Shown: positions 1 through 6,184, numbered from the stretch's first letter. The stretch: DNA of 6,185 bases from Bacillota bacterium (GCA_021820805.1 JAKADF010000221.1:1-6185), one strand, 5' to 3'. Numbers and translations: made by a program. Notes: generated by a model from the letters alone, not told the origin.

Positions 1-2
1 CA

Positions 3-782
3 ACTGCTGCATCGACTTTATTTGCGTTTGCTACTCCAGCCTTCGCTGCAACCAACAACTCTGTTGTTGTTAAACATAACGCATACCTGATTAAAGCACC
101 ACACCTTCATGCGGGTCGTATTGTTTTGGAACGAGCGGGATCCGATTTAACATTAGAATCTGGAAGTACTCGATATTATTGGCATGTACGTGACAACCAA
201 GGTCACAATGGATATATTACTCGAGGTAGTTATTGGACAGCACATTCAAGTGGGACGAGCACGAATGCTGGTACGACTGTGCAATCTGCTCTTTCAGCGC
301 CCAAAACCGTAAATACCTCATCATACTCCACATCAACTAAGCTTCCACCGGGAGTAAGCTTTGATTCAAACGTCAATGCACTTGCGCCGCTTAATGCAAG
401 TTACCAAACAAAATTCAATGCTGTGCTCAAAGTGGCACAAAGTAAACTTGGTACAGGTTACGTTTGGGGTCACAACGAAGATAGAGGGCAGTATGGGTTT
501 GACTGCTCGAACTATACTGCGTACGTTTACCACCATGCACTTGGCTATAAAATGAGTGGAGCATCTCAAACTCAGTATCATTCTGTAGGATGGTCTGTTC
601 CAATTTCATCTATGCGCCCAGGTGATTTGCTTGTCTTCAACCAAGGCGGACACGTTGGCATTTACATCGGTAATGGTCAAATGATTCAATGTGGTGGTGG
701 ACTGAAGAAGGTTGGTTACTTGAAGGTTTCTCCAGGATCGTACTGGTACAATCACATTAGCGCTGTAAAACGTATGTTTTAA
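3..782 (+). CDS. Secreted SH3-like / NlpC/P60 cell-wall endopeptidase, 5' end cut by window edge
   Basis: The reading frame is open from the left edge to TAA at 780-782, so the start codon and first half of the signal peptide lie outside the window. The first visible residues are the end of a signal peptide (hydrophobic LFAFATPAFA, with likely cleavage after AFA). About 55 residues resembling a bacterial SH3 wall-binding domain follow (ending ..GHNGYITRGSYW), then a Ser/Thr/Pro-rich linker, then a C-terminal NlpC/P60 domain. The catalytic Cys is in FDCSNYTAYVY (codon 504-506) and the His in GGHVGIYIG (codon 651-653); the third polar residue is probably the Gln of MIQC. Family members cut peptide bonds in peptidoglycan stem peptides outside the cell. 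An internal TTG at 126 could be mistaken for the start, but it would remove the signal peptide and split the SH3-like domain. The gene appears intact and is probably monocistronic, given the terminator behind it. Confidence 0.9.
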   Translation, partial: TAASTLFAFATPAFAATNNSVVVKHNAYLIKAPHLHAGRIVLERAGSDLTLESGSTRYYWHVRDNQGHNGYITRGSYWTAHSSGTSTNAGTTVQSALSAPKTVNTSSYSTSTKLPPGVSFDSNVNALAPLNASYQTKFNAVLKVAQSKLGTGYVWGHNEDRGQYGFDCSNYTAYVYHHALGYKMSGASQTQYHSVGWSVPISSMRPGDLLVFNQGGHVGIYIGNGQMIQCGGGLKKVGYLKVSPGSYWYNHISAVKRMF

Positions 783-804
783 ATCGAATTAAGCTCAAGG
801 GCTG

Positions 805-838
805 CCCTCTACGGGTAAGATGTTCCGTTTTGGAGTAG
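805..838 (+). repeat. Diverged direct repeat, copy 1
   Basis: The core at 815-838 (GTAAGATGTTCCG then TTTTGGAGTAG) matches 1267-1290 at 20 of 24 positions. A shared CCCTC lies 10 nt upstream in this copy and 12 nt upstream in the other. This copy lies between the NlpC/P60 stop codon and its terminator, so it is transcribed in the 3' untranslated region. Function unknown. Confidence 0.5.
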
Positions 839-858
839 AAAATTTTGAATGACACAGG

Positions 859-899
859 AAATGGCGTGTGAATTGGCTCCCAATTCACGCGCCATTTTT
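859..899 (+). terminator. Rho-independent terminator of the NlpC/P60 gene
   Basis: An 18-bp stem (859-876 with 880-897, one G-U pair at 867/889) closes a 3-nt loop and runs into a T tract at 895-899. It begins 77 nt after the NlpC/P60 stop. The stem is nearly perfect, and A residues at its 5' foot pair with the T tract, so it may also act on the opposite strand. Confidence 0.9.
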
Positions 900-924
900 G
901 TGATATATCGGTATTTTCTACAAC

Positions 925-1224
925 TTGATTGTGCGAAATAACAAGCAGAATGTTCATGAACCGGCAAATACACCGTACATGTGTGACTCCTCCCTTTCGA
1001 AGGCATCATACGAAACTATTTATAGACTTTTCGGTATCTGTCCGCGAGGTAAGGCTGTTGCCAATGCTGGTGTCTATGGCACAACGTATGATGGGGCAAA
1101 TACAATTACTGTTGGCAACGGGCGGGGGAGGAATTAATATATTCCCCAGCGGCCGGCGTATTTTGGGTTTGGCGCACTGACCGGACTTACACTTGGCGCT
1201 GCATTCGGTGGATTGTGGTGGTAA
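925..1224 (+). pseudogene. Relic of a small glycine-rich membrane protein
   Basis: The recognisable part is the C-terminus ending at TAA 1222-1224: GALTGLTLGAAFGGLWW, a hydrophobic segment with closely spaced small residues like a transmembrane helix. In the same frame upstream, after an in-frame TAA at 1135-1137, is a stretch from TTG 925 that includes GVYGTTYDGANTITVGNG. Between them, the other frame reads GGGGINIFPSGRR across 1118-1158. A continuous Gly-rich protein is obtained if the frame changes once in the G-run near 1120 and back near 1158. No ribosome binding site is evident and the N-terminal half is not convincing. The family is not recognised. It could be an intact gene with sequencing errors, or a chance open stretch upstream of a genuine C-terminal fragment. 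Confidence 0.4.
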
Positions 1225-1254
1225 TGAATCAAAGACGTTGGTAAATAAAAGAGA

Positions 1255-1290
1255 CCCTCAAAATGTGTAAGACGTTCCGTTGCGGGGTAG
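1255..1290 (+). repeat. Diverged direct repeat, copy 2
   Basis: Second copy of the motif at 805-838: the core at 1267-1290 reads GTAAGACGTTCCG then TTGCGGGGTAG, with CCCTC at 1255-1259. It lies directly upstream of the promoter region of the acyl-CoA synthetase and may include its -35 region. The two copies bracket the glycine-rich relic. Confidence 0.5.
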
Positions 1291-1309
1291 CCTGGTAATT
1301 TGTCATAAT
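1280..1309 (+). promoter_or_regulatory. Possible promoter of the acyl-CoA synthetase gene
   Basis: CATAAT at 1304-1309 matches the sigma-A -10 consensus at five of six positions. The best -35 at usable spacing is the weak TTGCGG at 1280-1285 (18-nt spacer). Transcription would begin near 1316, within the palindrome at 1315-1333. An alternative, TTGTCA at 1300-1305 with TATCTA at 1324-1329, has a better -35 but a poor -10. Either arrangement places the palindrome over the core promoter or start site. Confidence 0.35.
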
Positions 1310-1314
1310 AAATA

Positions 1315-1333
1315 TGAATAGTTTATCTATTCA
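1315..1333 (+). promoter_or_regulatory. Palindromic operator candidate (FadR-like) before acyl-CoA synthetase
   Basis: TGAATAG and CTATTCA form perfect 7-bp arms around TTTAT. The site lies 33 nt before the start codon, at or just beyond the likely transcription start, a typical position for a repressor site. The half-site TGAATAG is close to the TGAATGA half-site known for the TetR-type fatty-acid regulator FadR of Bacillales, which controls acyl-CoA synthetase and beta-oxidation genes, although this spacer is one base longer. Assignment to FadR is an inference; no regulator gene is in view. Confidence 0.4.
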
Positions 1334-1365
1334 ATTAGACGCGGCAAAATATAGGAGGATTTTTG

Positions 1366-2996
1366 ATGACGGCAAATCTTTCAGAACAAGTAGAAAACTT
1401 ACTTGATAAATATGAAAATCCAATTCCGTCTGTAGCGTATTTGCTTTGTGATCGCCATGAACGTGACAAGGTTGCGCTTTGTTATGAAAGTGGGGATGGC
1501 AAAAAACGGGCTTACACATATGGAGAATTGCATGAACTTTCCGGGAAGTTTGCCGGTTCGCTCCGTGACCTTGGTGTGAGTAAGGGGCAGCGTGTAGCCA
1601 TCCTGTTGCCAAAGGGACCTGAGCTACTGATTTCAGTTCTTGCTGTCTGGCGGCTTGGCGCAGTTCATGTGCCGCTCTTTACGGCATTTGGCCCACAAGC
1701 AGTTTCTTATCGCGTAGAGAATAGCGGTGCGTGTGTCATCATAACCGATTCGAAGAACCGCCCGAAGTTAAATGGAACGGAAACAAACGCGGGTTTAACC
1801 AAATTAGTGGATGGGCGTATTATCACGGTCGAGCCGCAGAATGAAAACTCCGATGATATCTCGTTCTGGAGTGTTTTGGAAGAAGCGGATCCCGTTACGG
1901 AGAATGTAAGCGTTTCCGGAGACGACCTGTTTATTTTGCTGTATACGTCAGGGACAACTGGGCATCCGAAAGGCGTGGAGGTTCCAGTGCGTGCCCTTGC
2001 AGCCTTTGAAGCCTATATGCGATTCGGCCTCGATCTCCGGCCAGACGATGTATTTTGGAACATTGCCGATCCGGGTTGGGCATACGGCCTTTACTATGGC
2101 TTGGTCGGTCCGCTTCTTCTTGGCCAGACCTTTATTATGTTTAATGCGCCGTTCAGCGTAGAAGAAACCTATCGCGTTATGAAGGAATATTTGGTCACGA
2201 ATTATGCCGCTGCGCCAACCGTTTACCGCTCTATGCGGGCAAAAGGGATGCCAGAGGGGCTGCAGAAAGAGCTGCACTTACGCGTTCTCTCGAGTGCAGG
2301 CGAACCGCTAAACCCAGATGTCAGCACCTGGGCAGAGAGCCAGTTTGGTGTGCCAATTTACGACCACTATGGTCAAACTGAGCAAGGCATGGTCGTGAAT
2401 AACCACCATTACCCGGCGCTTCTTTGCCCTGTTAAGACAGGATCTATGGGCCAGTCCATGCCAGGCTTTCGGGCAGTTATTGTCGACTCAAACGGTGCCA
2501 GTTGCCGTCAGGTGTTGAAGGGGAACTCGCGATTGACACAGATAATTCTCCATTATATTGGTTCCGTGGCTACTACAAGGACAGTGAACGTACGCGGGAA
2601 CGGTTCGCAGCTGGATCCCGTTACTGCCTGACAGGAGATGCCGGCAGCATGGATGAAGAAGGGTTCATCTATTTCTCTGGCCGCTCAGATGATATCATTT
2701 CGAGCGCCGGATACCGGATTGGACCATTTGAGGTTGAAAGCGCACTGATGGGCCATGAAGCTGTAGCGGAAGCAGCGGTTGTCGGTATTCCGGATGAGCA
2801 ACGAGGCGAGATTGTGAAGGCATTTGTTGTTCTTCGGTCTGGCTTTGAGCCAATAGATGAACTTAGCCGGGAATTGAGCCAGTTTGTCAAACGAAATCTG
2901 TCAGCTCATTCGTACCCGCGCGAGATTGAATTTATTGAAGCTCTTCCAAAAACGCCGAGCGGTAAGATACAGCGCTTTTTGCTCCGGCGTCGGTAA
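1366..2996 (+). pseudogene. AMP-forming acyl-CoA synthetase (MACS type), frameshifted
   Basis: Enzymes of this family activate carboxylic acids to acyl-CoA through an acyl-adenylate, in the cytoplasm. AGGAGG at 1353-1358 sits 7 nt before ATG 1366, so the overlapping TTG at 1363 is not the start. The first part carries the P-loop YTSGTTGHPKG (about residues 193-203), the MACS-like WNIADPGWAYGLYYG, and YGQTE (about 335-339). Near 2500 the frame is lost: the first part would run on to TGA 2629-2631, while the rest of the protein continues in the -1 frame from about 2502 (LPSGVEGELAID) to TAA 2994-2996. That part has LTGDAG, the hinge region GRSDDIISSAGYRIGPFEVE, and the catalytic-lysine motif PKTPSGKIQR (Lys codon 2964-2966). 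One added base after 2499 gives NGA-E/K/Q-LPSGVEGEL and a protein of 543 residues, normal for the family. Acetate, propionate, branched-chain or medium-chain acids are possible substrates; the sequence does not decide. The split product would lack the lysine-bearing C-terminal domain and should not complete the adenylation step. Confidence 0.88.
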
Positions 2997-3032
2997 AAGG
3001 CAGCGAATGCAAAGAATGTTTTTTAGTTGGCA

Positions 3033-3057
3033 AGCCCAGTGCTTCCTGCACTGGGCT
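3033..3057 (+). terminator. Hairpin after the acyl-CoA synthetase, possible weak terminator
   Basis: AGCCCAGTGC (3033-3042) pairs perfectly with GCACTGGGCT (3048-3057) around a 5-nt loop, 36 nt after the stop codon. The GC-rich stem suits a terminator, but no T tract follows on this strand and none follows on the other, so its efficiency is doubtful. Confidence 0.5.
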
Positions 3058-3403
3058 CGCTATATAGGGTATCCCTCATAGAGGGCTAGTAGCAGGATGG
3101 CCATGTAATAAGCATTTCTAAAGTAGCATTTGAATTGGGTTTTTAAGTTCTCAAATAGTGACTGCTTCGCGGGTAAGAAAGACTTGCTTTTCAGGATTAA
3201 GGAGTTTCATTTTGGAATGAAAAACTTCAAAAGTATCTAAAAGTTTCTTTGTTGTTGTGGGTAATGTGGCTTTCGAAGGATAAAACTGTTGTCTCAACGG
3301 GAACTACACGAAGGCGAGTATCGTGACTGCTGGCTTATGGAGGCAAGAGAAAAGCTACGTGACTATGCTGGTATTTGGAAAGGTTCACGAGTGAAGCGGG
3401 AAG
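3058..3403. other. Region without a convincing gene
   Basis: Several short open stretches overlap here with none clearly better. On the plus strand, a frame from 3265 runs through RDCWLMEAREKLRDYAGIWK and on past ATG 3418. On the minus strand, a frame of about 50 codons ends near 3148 and contains KLLDTFEVFHSKMKLLNPEK. None has a ribosome binding site or a domain I recognise; they may be fragments of decayed genes. A small inverted repeat CCCTC-ATA-GAGGG lies at 3073-3085. The promoter of the gene at 3404 should be here, but I cannot place it. Confidence 0.4.
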
Positions 3404-4066
3404 TTGAGAGAGGCGGGATGCTTTCTGAAAAAATCTCATTCATTCTTGTTGGTCGGTGTTTTATTGCTATTACTCATTGTGTGGTTTGGATTTAGGTATT
3501 TACAAGGTTCAAGTAAGACAGTGGTTGGTGCCATCAATAAAGGGATGAATGGTGTAAGTTTGGGACCTGTGAATATCGTTAAAGAAGTACCTGTAAATGG
3601 TGGAGAGGTCGTTTTTTATATTAGGGATTTAGCTGATAATGGAATTGCTTTAGATATGAGGTTTGTAAAAAAGACGTTTGATGGGTGGAAAGTTACGAAT
3701 TACGGAGGAGAAATGGGAGGCTCCAGTATTGCATATCACCCGTCAGAGCAAGCAATCAAAGCCATGCCGATCTTACAAATGTACCTCCCTAAGACAAATG
3801 GCGTTAACTTAAATCCAATGATTGTTGGGACAATTGCAGACCCAAGTATCAGTGAAATTGTAATTCGAAACAAGAGTGGCTTGAAACGTAAGGCAAATAT
3901 CATCAAGGTGAATGATGCATTTAGAATTTTTTACAATTTTGTAAGTGAGAATGCAGGAAACCCATACAACCTAATCGTTCATAACTCCGACGGAATAGTC
4001 ACTAAGAGTATAAATATGGATATAACAGCACGAAGCTCAAGCGTAATAGAAAAAGTAAATAATTAA
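3404..4066 (+). CDS. Membrane-anchored extracytoplasmic protein of unknown function
   Basis: This intact frame of 220 codons ends at TAA 4064-4066. The N-terminus is a short basic stretch (FLKKSHS) followed by one strong membrane helix, FLLVGVLLLLLIVWFGF, at about residues 15-31. The remaining roughly 185 residues are polar and predicted to lie outside the membrane. They include EVVFYIRD and the pattern FVKKTFDGWKVTNYGG, which from memory resembles a widespread class of small uncharacterised Bacillales membrane proteins or lipoproteins; that similarity is unverified. There is no lipobox and no catalytic motif I recognise. The start is uncertain: TTG 3404 has only a GAAGCGGG-like sequence close upstream, while ATG 3418 has a better-placed GAGAGGCGGG but is in another frame (it would fit if one base at 3421 were extra). 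No partner genes are obvious. Confidence 0.72.
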   Translation: MREAGCFLKKSHSFLLVGVLLLLLIVWFGFRYLQGSSKTVVGAINKGMNGVSLGPVNIVKEVPVNGGEVVFYIRDLADNGIALDMRFVKKTFDGWKVTNYGGEMGGSSIAYHPSEQAIKAMPILQMYLPKTNGVNLNPMIVGTIADPSISEIVIRNKSGLKRKANIIKVNDAFRIFYNFVSENAGNPYNLIVHNSDGIVTKSINMDITARSSSVIEKVNN

Positions 4067-4262
4067 GGTCGTTTTCTTTGGCTGTACAGGGCAAATTTTT
4101 AAGAAGGGTTTCCCGTTTTCGAAACATAATTATACATTAATGAGTCTTTGTGGGTGCGTCATTAACGGGCAAAAGAGTACGACAAGACGGATCAAATTGA
4201 ACGATGTTCTGTGTCTATGCTTTTAGTATATAAGTTATTTCATAGGTTGTACTCGGGTTCTT
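4067..4262. other. Intergenic stretch with one open frame and a diverged repeat
   Basis: A plus-strand frame stays open from 4071 to TAG 4224-4226 (about 51 codons) without a ribosome binding site. Its part CGCVINGQKSTTRRIKLN lies in the repeat described at 4151-4202. I see no clear terminator for the gene ending at 4066; AAGGGTTTCCC near 4102 is too short a stem. Confidence 0.35.
4151..4202 (+). repeat. Diverged repeat A, relic related to 5618-5674
   Basis: Starting from GGGTG, this stretch aligns with 5618-5674, with gaps: CGTCATTAA / CGTTATTGAA, then CGGGCA / AGGGCA, then CGACAAGACGGATCAAATTG / CGACAGAACGATTCGAATTT (about 16 of 23 identical in the last block). The translations also agree in outline (VINGQ..TTRRIKL against VIEHQGSFDRTIRI). 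This suggests a decayed paralogous coding end. Confidence 0.4.
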
Positions 4263-4463
4263 TTGGTAAGAAGTCTTCCAACTGTAGCAAACTCTCTTTT
4301 AATGGCAATCCTCCATGGTAACCCTTCAAATTACCGTCCTTCCCTATCACACGAACTATATAAGAGGTTTGGCTTTGAGATTGAAGGTAAGTTGAGAAAC
4401 GACAGAATCCTTTCTGACGGTAAATACTATAGTACCATTGTTATGGGGAGGCTCAATGACTGA
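4263..4463 (+). pseudogene. C-terminal fragment of a GNAT-family N-acetyltransferase
   Basis: The frame ending at TGA 4461-4463 finishes with LYKRFGFEIEGKLRNDRILS and then DGKYYSTIVMGRLND. This is the characteristic end of GNAT acetyltransferases (motif B helix LYxRFGF, then the EGxLRxDR strand and the VMGRL end). Only about 37 residues are convincing. The acetyl-CoA-binding motif A (Q/R-x-x-G-x-G/A) and everything N-terminal are absent, and the sequence before LYKRFGF (from about 4302) is not family-like. A full member has about 160-180 residues, so this is a non-functional remnant. The substrate cannot be inferred. Confidence 0.72.
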
Positions 4464-4626
4464 CACGCAAAGGCAGGTGTTGAATTTAAGGGGCTGATAT
4501 CGAAGAAGGGTTTGCTCCCGGCCGGAGATCGATCCGACACTTTCCAAAGTACATTACAGCATTCTGGAAGAAGATTACAAGGTTACGTATAAGAACTATA
4601 TTATGATATTAAGGGGTGAATACTTA
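4456..4626 (+). pseudogene. Relic of a gene coupled to the GNAT fragment
   Basis: ATG 4456 overlaps the GNAT stop (ATGACTGA, 4456-4463) and has GGGGAGG at 4444-4450 ahead of it, the usual arrangement for translational coupling. The product MTDTQRQVLNLRG ends at TGA 4495-4497. Beyond this, the same frame reopens with coding-like PEIDPTLSKVHYSILEEDYK and runs directly into the esterase start, suggesting that one small gene lost its frame around 4495-4530. The family is not recognised. The original 3' end is not visible, so the right boundary given is only the point where the next gene begins. Confidence 0.35.
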
Positions 4627-5468
4627 GTGATAAAGTCATTTTTAATGTTGGGTCAGTCGAATATGGCGGGTCGTGGGTTTTTGCATGAAGTCGATCCTAT
4701 CTATAATGAAAAAATAAAAATGCTGCGCAATGGACAGTGGCAGATGATGACAGAGCCGATTAATTACGACCGTCCAGTTTCCGGCGTAAGCCTTGCGGCG
4801 TCTTTTGCGGATGCTTGGTCGGAAGCAAATCCCGATGAAGAAATTGGTTTAATTCCTTGTGCGGAAGGTGGAAGTTCCTTGAATGACTGGCATCCGGAAG
4901 GCATCCTCTTTCAGCATGCTTTGTCCGAAGCCCGCTTCGCCCTGCGGTCTAGTCAAATCAGCGGAATTCTTTGGCACCAAGGTGAGAGCGACAGTTATCA
5001 TTCGCTATATGAAACTTATTACGAGAAATTAACCCTTATCATCAAGACCCTAAGAGACGAATTAAATCTTGATAAGGAGCCGTTAATCATTGGTGGACTT
5101 GGTGATTTTCTAGGGAAGATCGGTTTTGGAAAGCACGCGACAGAGTATCGGCAAGTCAATGAGCAATTGCAGCATTTCGCCAACGAACAGCAAAATTGTT
5201 ATTTTGTAACAGCTGCAGATTTGACCGCGAATCCTGATGGCATTCATTTAGACGCGATTTCGCAACGCAAATTTGGCTACCGCTATTTCGAGGCTTTTTC
5301 GAAAAAGTCTCATGTCCTGGAACCCATCCTGGGGGAGGAGCAGTCGCTGAAAGTGGGGCGTGAATATCGAAAACAGAACAGATTTACCTTCATAGCATGG
5401 CTCTGGCTTCAGGTAAAATCACGTACGTGGAATTCGAGGGGCGGATGATGAAGGTGATGCAGCCCTGA
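4627..5468 (+). pseudogene. SASA/SGNH-type carbohydrate esterase (sialate O-acetylesterase-like), frameshifted near the C-terminus
   Basis: The start is GTG 4627, with AAGGGGTG at 4611-4618 eight nt upstream; this gives MIKSFLMLGQSNMAGRG, the usual family beginning. ATG 4603 is in frame but has no good ribosome binding site. Block I GQSNM holds the nucleophile Ser11, CAEGGSS is at 78-84, GILWHQGESD at about 113-122, and DGIHL at 204-208 supplies Asp204 and His207, so all catalytic residues are present. The family removes acetyl groups from sugars; the true substrate is unknown and there is no signal peptide, so it probably acts in the cytoplasm. After GREY (near 5367) the frame breaks and the read-through tail (RKQNRF..) to TGA 5446-5448 is unlike the family. 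Adding one base (TAT-aCG) gives YTKTEQIYLHSMALASGKIT, the tail expected from relatives, ending at TGA 5466-5468 with 280 residues. Because the core is complete, even the frameshifted protein might be active. Confidence 0.85.
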
Positions 5469-5674
5469 TCTCCTTAATCCTCATGAAATAGTTATCTGCC
5501 AAGAGATGAAAGAGGATAGACCCGTTCTACGGGAATTAAGAGCAGCCTATCTAGTTGCAAAAGAGGGCAATACCTGAAGAAGCACGTCCAATTGAATTTG
5601 GTATAAATATTCAATTCGGGTGTTTTGGCGTTATTGAACATCAGGGCAGTTTCGACAGAACGATTCGAATTTAA
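5458..5674 (+). pseudogene. Frameshifted fragment of an unidentified protein ending FDRTIRI
   Basis: Two adjoining open stretches look coding. The first (5458-5577) reads DLLNPHEIVICQEMKEDRPV and then LRELRAAYLVAKEG. The second, one frame over (5567-5674), reads IPEEARPIEFGINIQFGCFG and then VIEHQGSFDRTIRI, ending at TAA 5672-5674. Removing one G from the GGG at 5565-5567 joins them as LVAKEAIPEEARPIEFG. No start codon with a ribosome binding site is visible; the ATG at about 5506 could begin a short version. The end resembles the relic at 4151-4202. The function is not recognised. It could instead be an extension of the esterase tail through a second frameshift, but the relatives I recall end before this. 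Confidence 0.4.
5618..5674 (+). repeat. Diverged repeat B, related to 4151-4202
   Basis: This is the coding 3' end of the fragment above (GVIEHQGSFDRTIRI and stop), matching 4151-4202 with gaps. It is the better-preserved copy. Confidence 0.4.
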
Positions 5675-5765
5675 TCACTTCTTTTTTGAAGACGATATTT
5701 ACCACCAAAACAACTGTTTTTATGATTAGAATGAAAGCGTCCGTTCTACAAATTGGGGGGCATAG

Positions 5766-5897
5766 CGGGATTCAATTGGTATTGTTAATGGATACAGGGC
5801 GGATGGCTTTGGGAATTCACTCAGCATAGGAAGGTATGTACTGGATCTGTCCAACACCGAAATTTCTTGGAGCGGAATTTACAAGTACGCTAACTGA
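5766..5897 (+). pseudogene. Possible C-terminal fragment of an unidentified protein
   Basis: A 43-residue open stretch follows an in-frame TAG (5763-5765) and ends at TGA 5895-5897. It reads GIVNGYRADGFGNSLSIGRY and then VLDLSNTEISWSGIYKYAN. Its composition (aromatic, Gly and Asn rich, alternating polar and hydrophobic residues) looks like real beta-sheet protein. There is no start codon or ribosome binding site, so it would be a remnant. Other frames across 5640-5830 are also open for about 60 codons (for example MIRMKASVLQIGGHSGIQLV from 5722) but look less protein-like. The family is not recognised. Confidence 0.3.
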
Positions 5898-5945
5898 TGT
5901 AACTTGAAGACTATAAAGGGTGAGGGTTTTTTGTATCTTTGATTT

Positions 5946-6184
5946 CTAATGAAGTAAATGCCTCAACTGTTCAGCATGTTTTAGGTTGCAATTAATAGTT
6001 TCATCGACAATTTGTTTACTGATTGGATCTAATCGCCTTTTACAACTTCTGCTGAATAGTGGACTCCATATTTGTCCAAACCCTCTATAGCTTCCTCAAT
6101 GATTTTTCTTTCAGTATTAGGAACCATAAATTTATGCATGAAGCTAATTATTGAACCAGAAATGCCTTCATCGTCGGCTGGAAC
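5946..6184 (-). pseudogene. C-terminal end of an unidentified protein, frameshifted, cut by the right edge
   Basis: On the minus strand the frame is open from the edge (6184) to TAG at 6029-6031, giving 51 residues that include HKFMVPNTERKIIEEAIEGL and DKYGVHYSAEVVKG. In the adjoining frame from 6035, a further 29 residues (RLDPISKQIVDETINCNLKH then AEQLRHLLH) end at TAG 5946-5948. Adding one base near 6035 joins them as VVKG-RLDPISKQ, a smooth continuation with a predicted C-terminal helix. The start lies beyond the window. The protein is not recognised. The gene points toward the plus-strand relics, and no terminator is visible between them. Confidence 0.5.

Noticed and set aside
1331..1612. 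Minus-strand open frame of 93 codons over the start of the acyl-CoA synthetase
   Set aside because: Antisense to a well-supported coding region and its ribosome binding site; no family features.
1948..2277. Minus-strand open frame of 109 codons
   Set aside because: Antisense to the synthetase core including the P-loop; no ribosome binding site or recognisable motifs.
3207..3231. Imperfect hairpin GTTTCATT / AATGAAAAAC
   Set aside because: Bulged and AT-rich with no flanking signal on either strand.
4575..4604. Promoter-like TTACAA / TATTAT ahead of the esterase
   Set aside because: Weak -35, and transcription would start at the ribosome binding site itself; the sequence also reads as a coding relic.
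5444..5491. Frame reading DDEGDAALISLILMK, resembling DDEGISGSIISFMHK of the minus-strand protein at the right edge
   Set aside because: Only the DDEG codons and a few residues agree, and the same bases serve the better-supported esterase tail in another frame.
5521..5533. Perfect small inverted repeat CCCGT-TCT-ACGGG
   Set aside because: Only 5-bp arms, within a coding-like stretch (DRPVLRE); expected by chance.
5590..5616. Inverted repeat AATTGAAT / ATTCAATT with 11-nt loop, possible terminator
   Set aside because: AT-rich 8-bp stem with a long loop, lying inside a coding-like frame (IEFGINIQF); the T tract is too far away.
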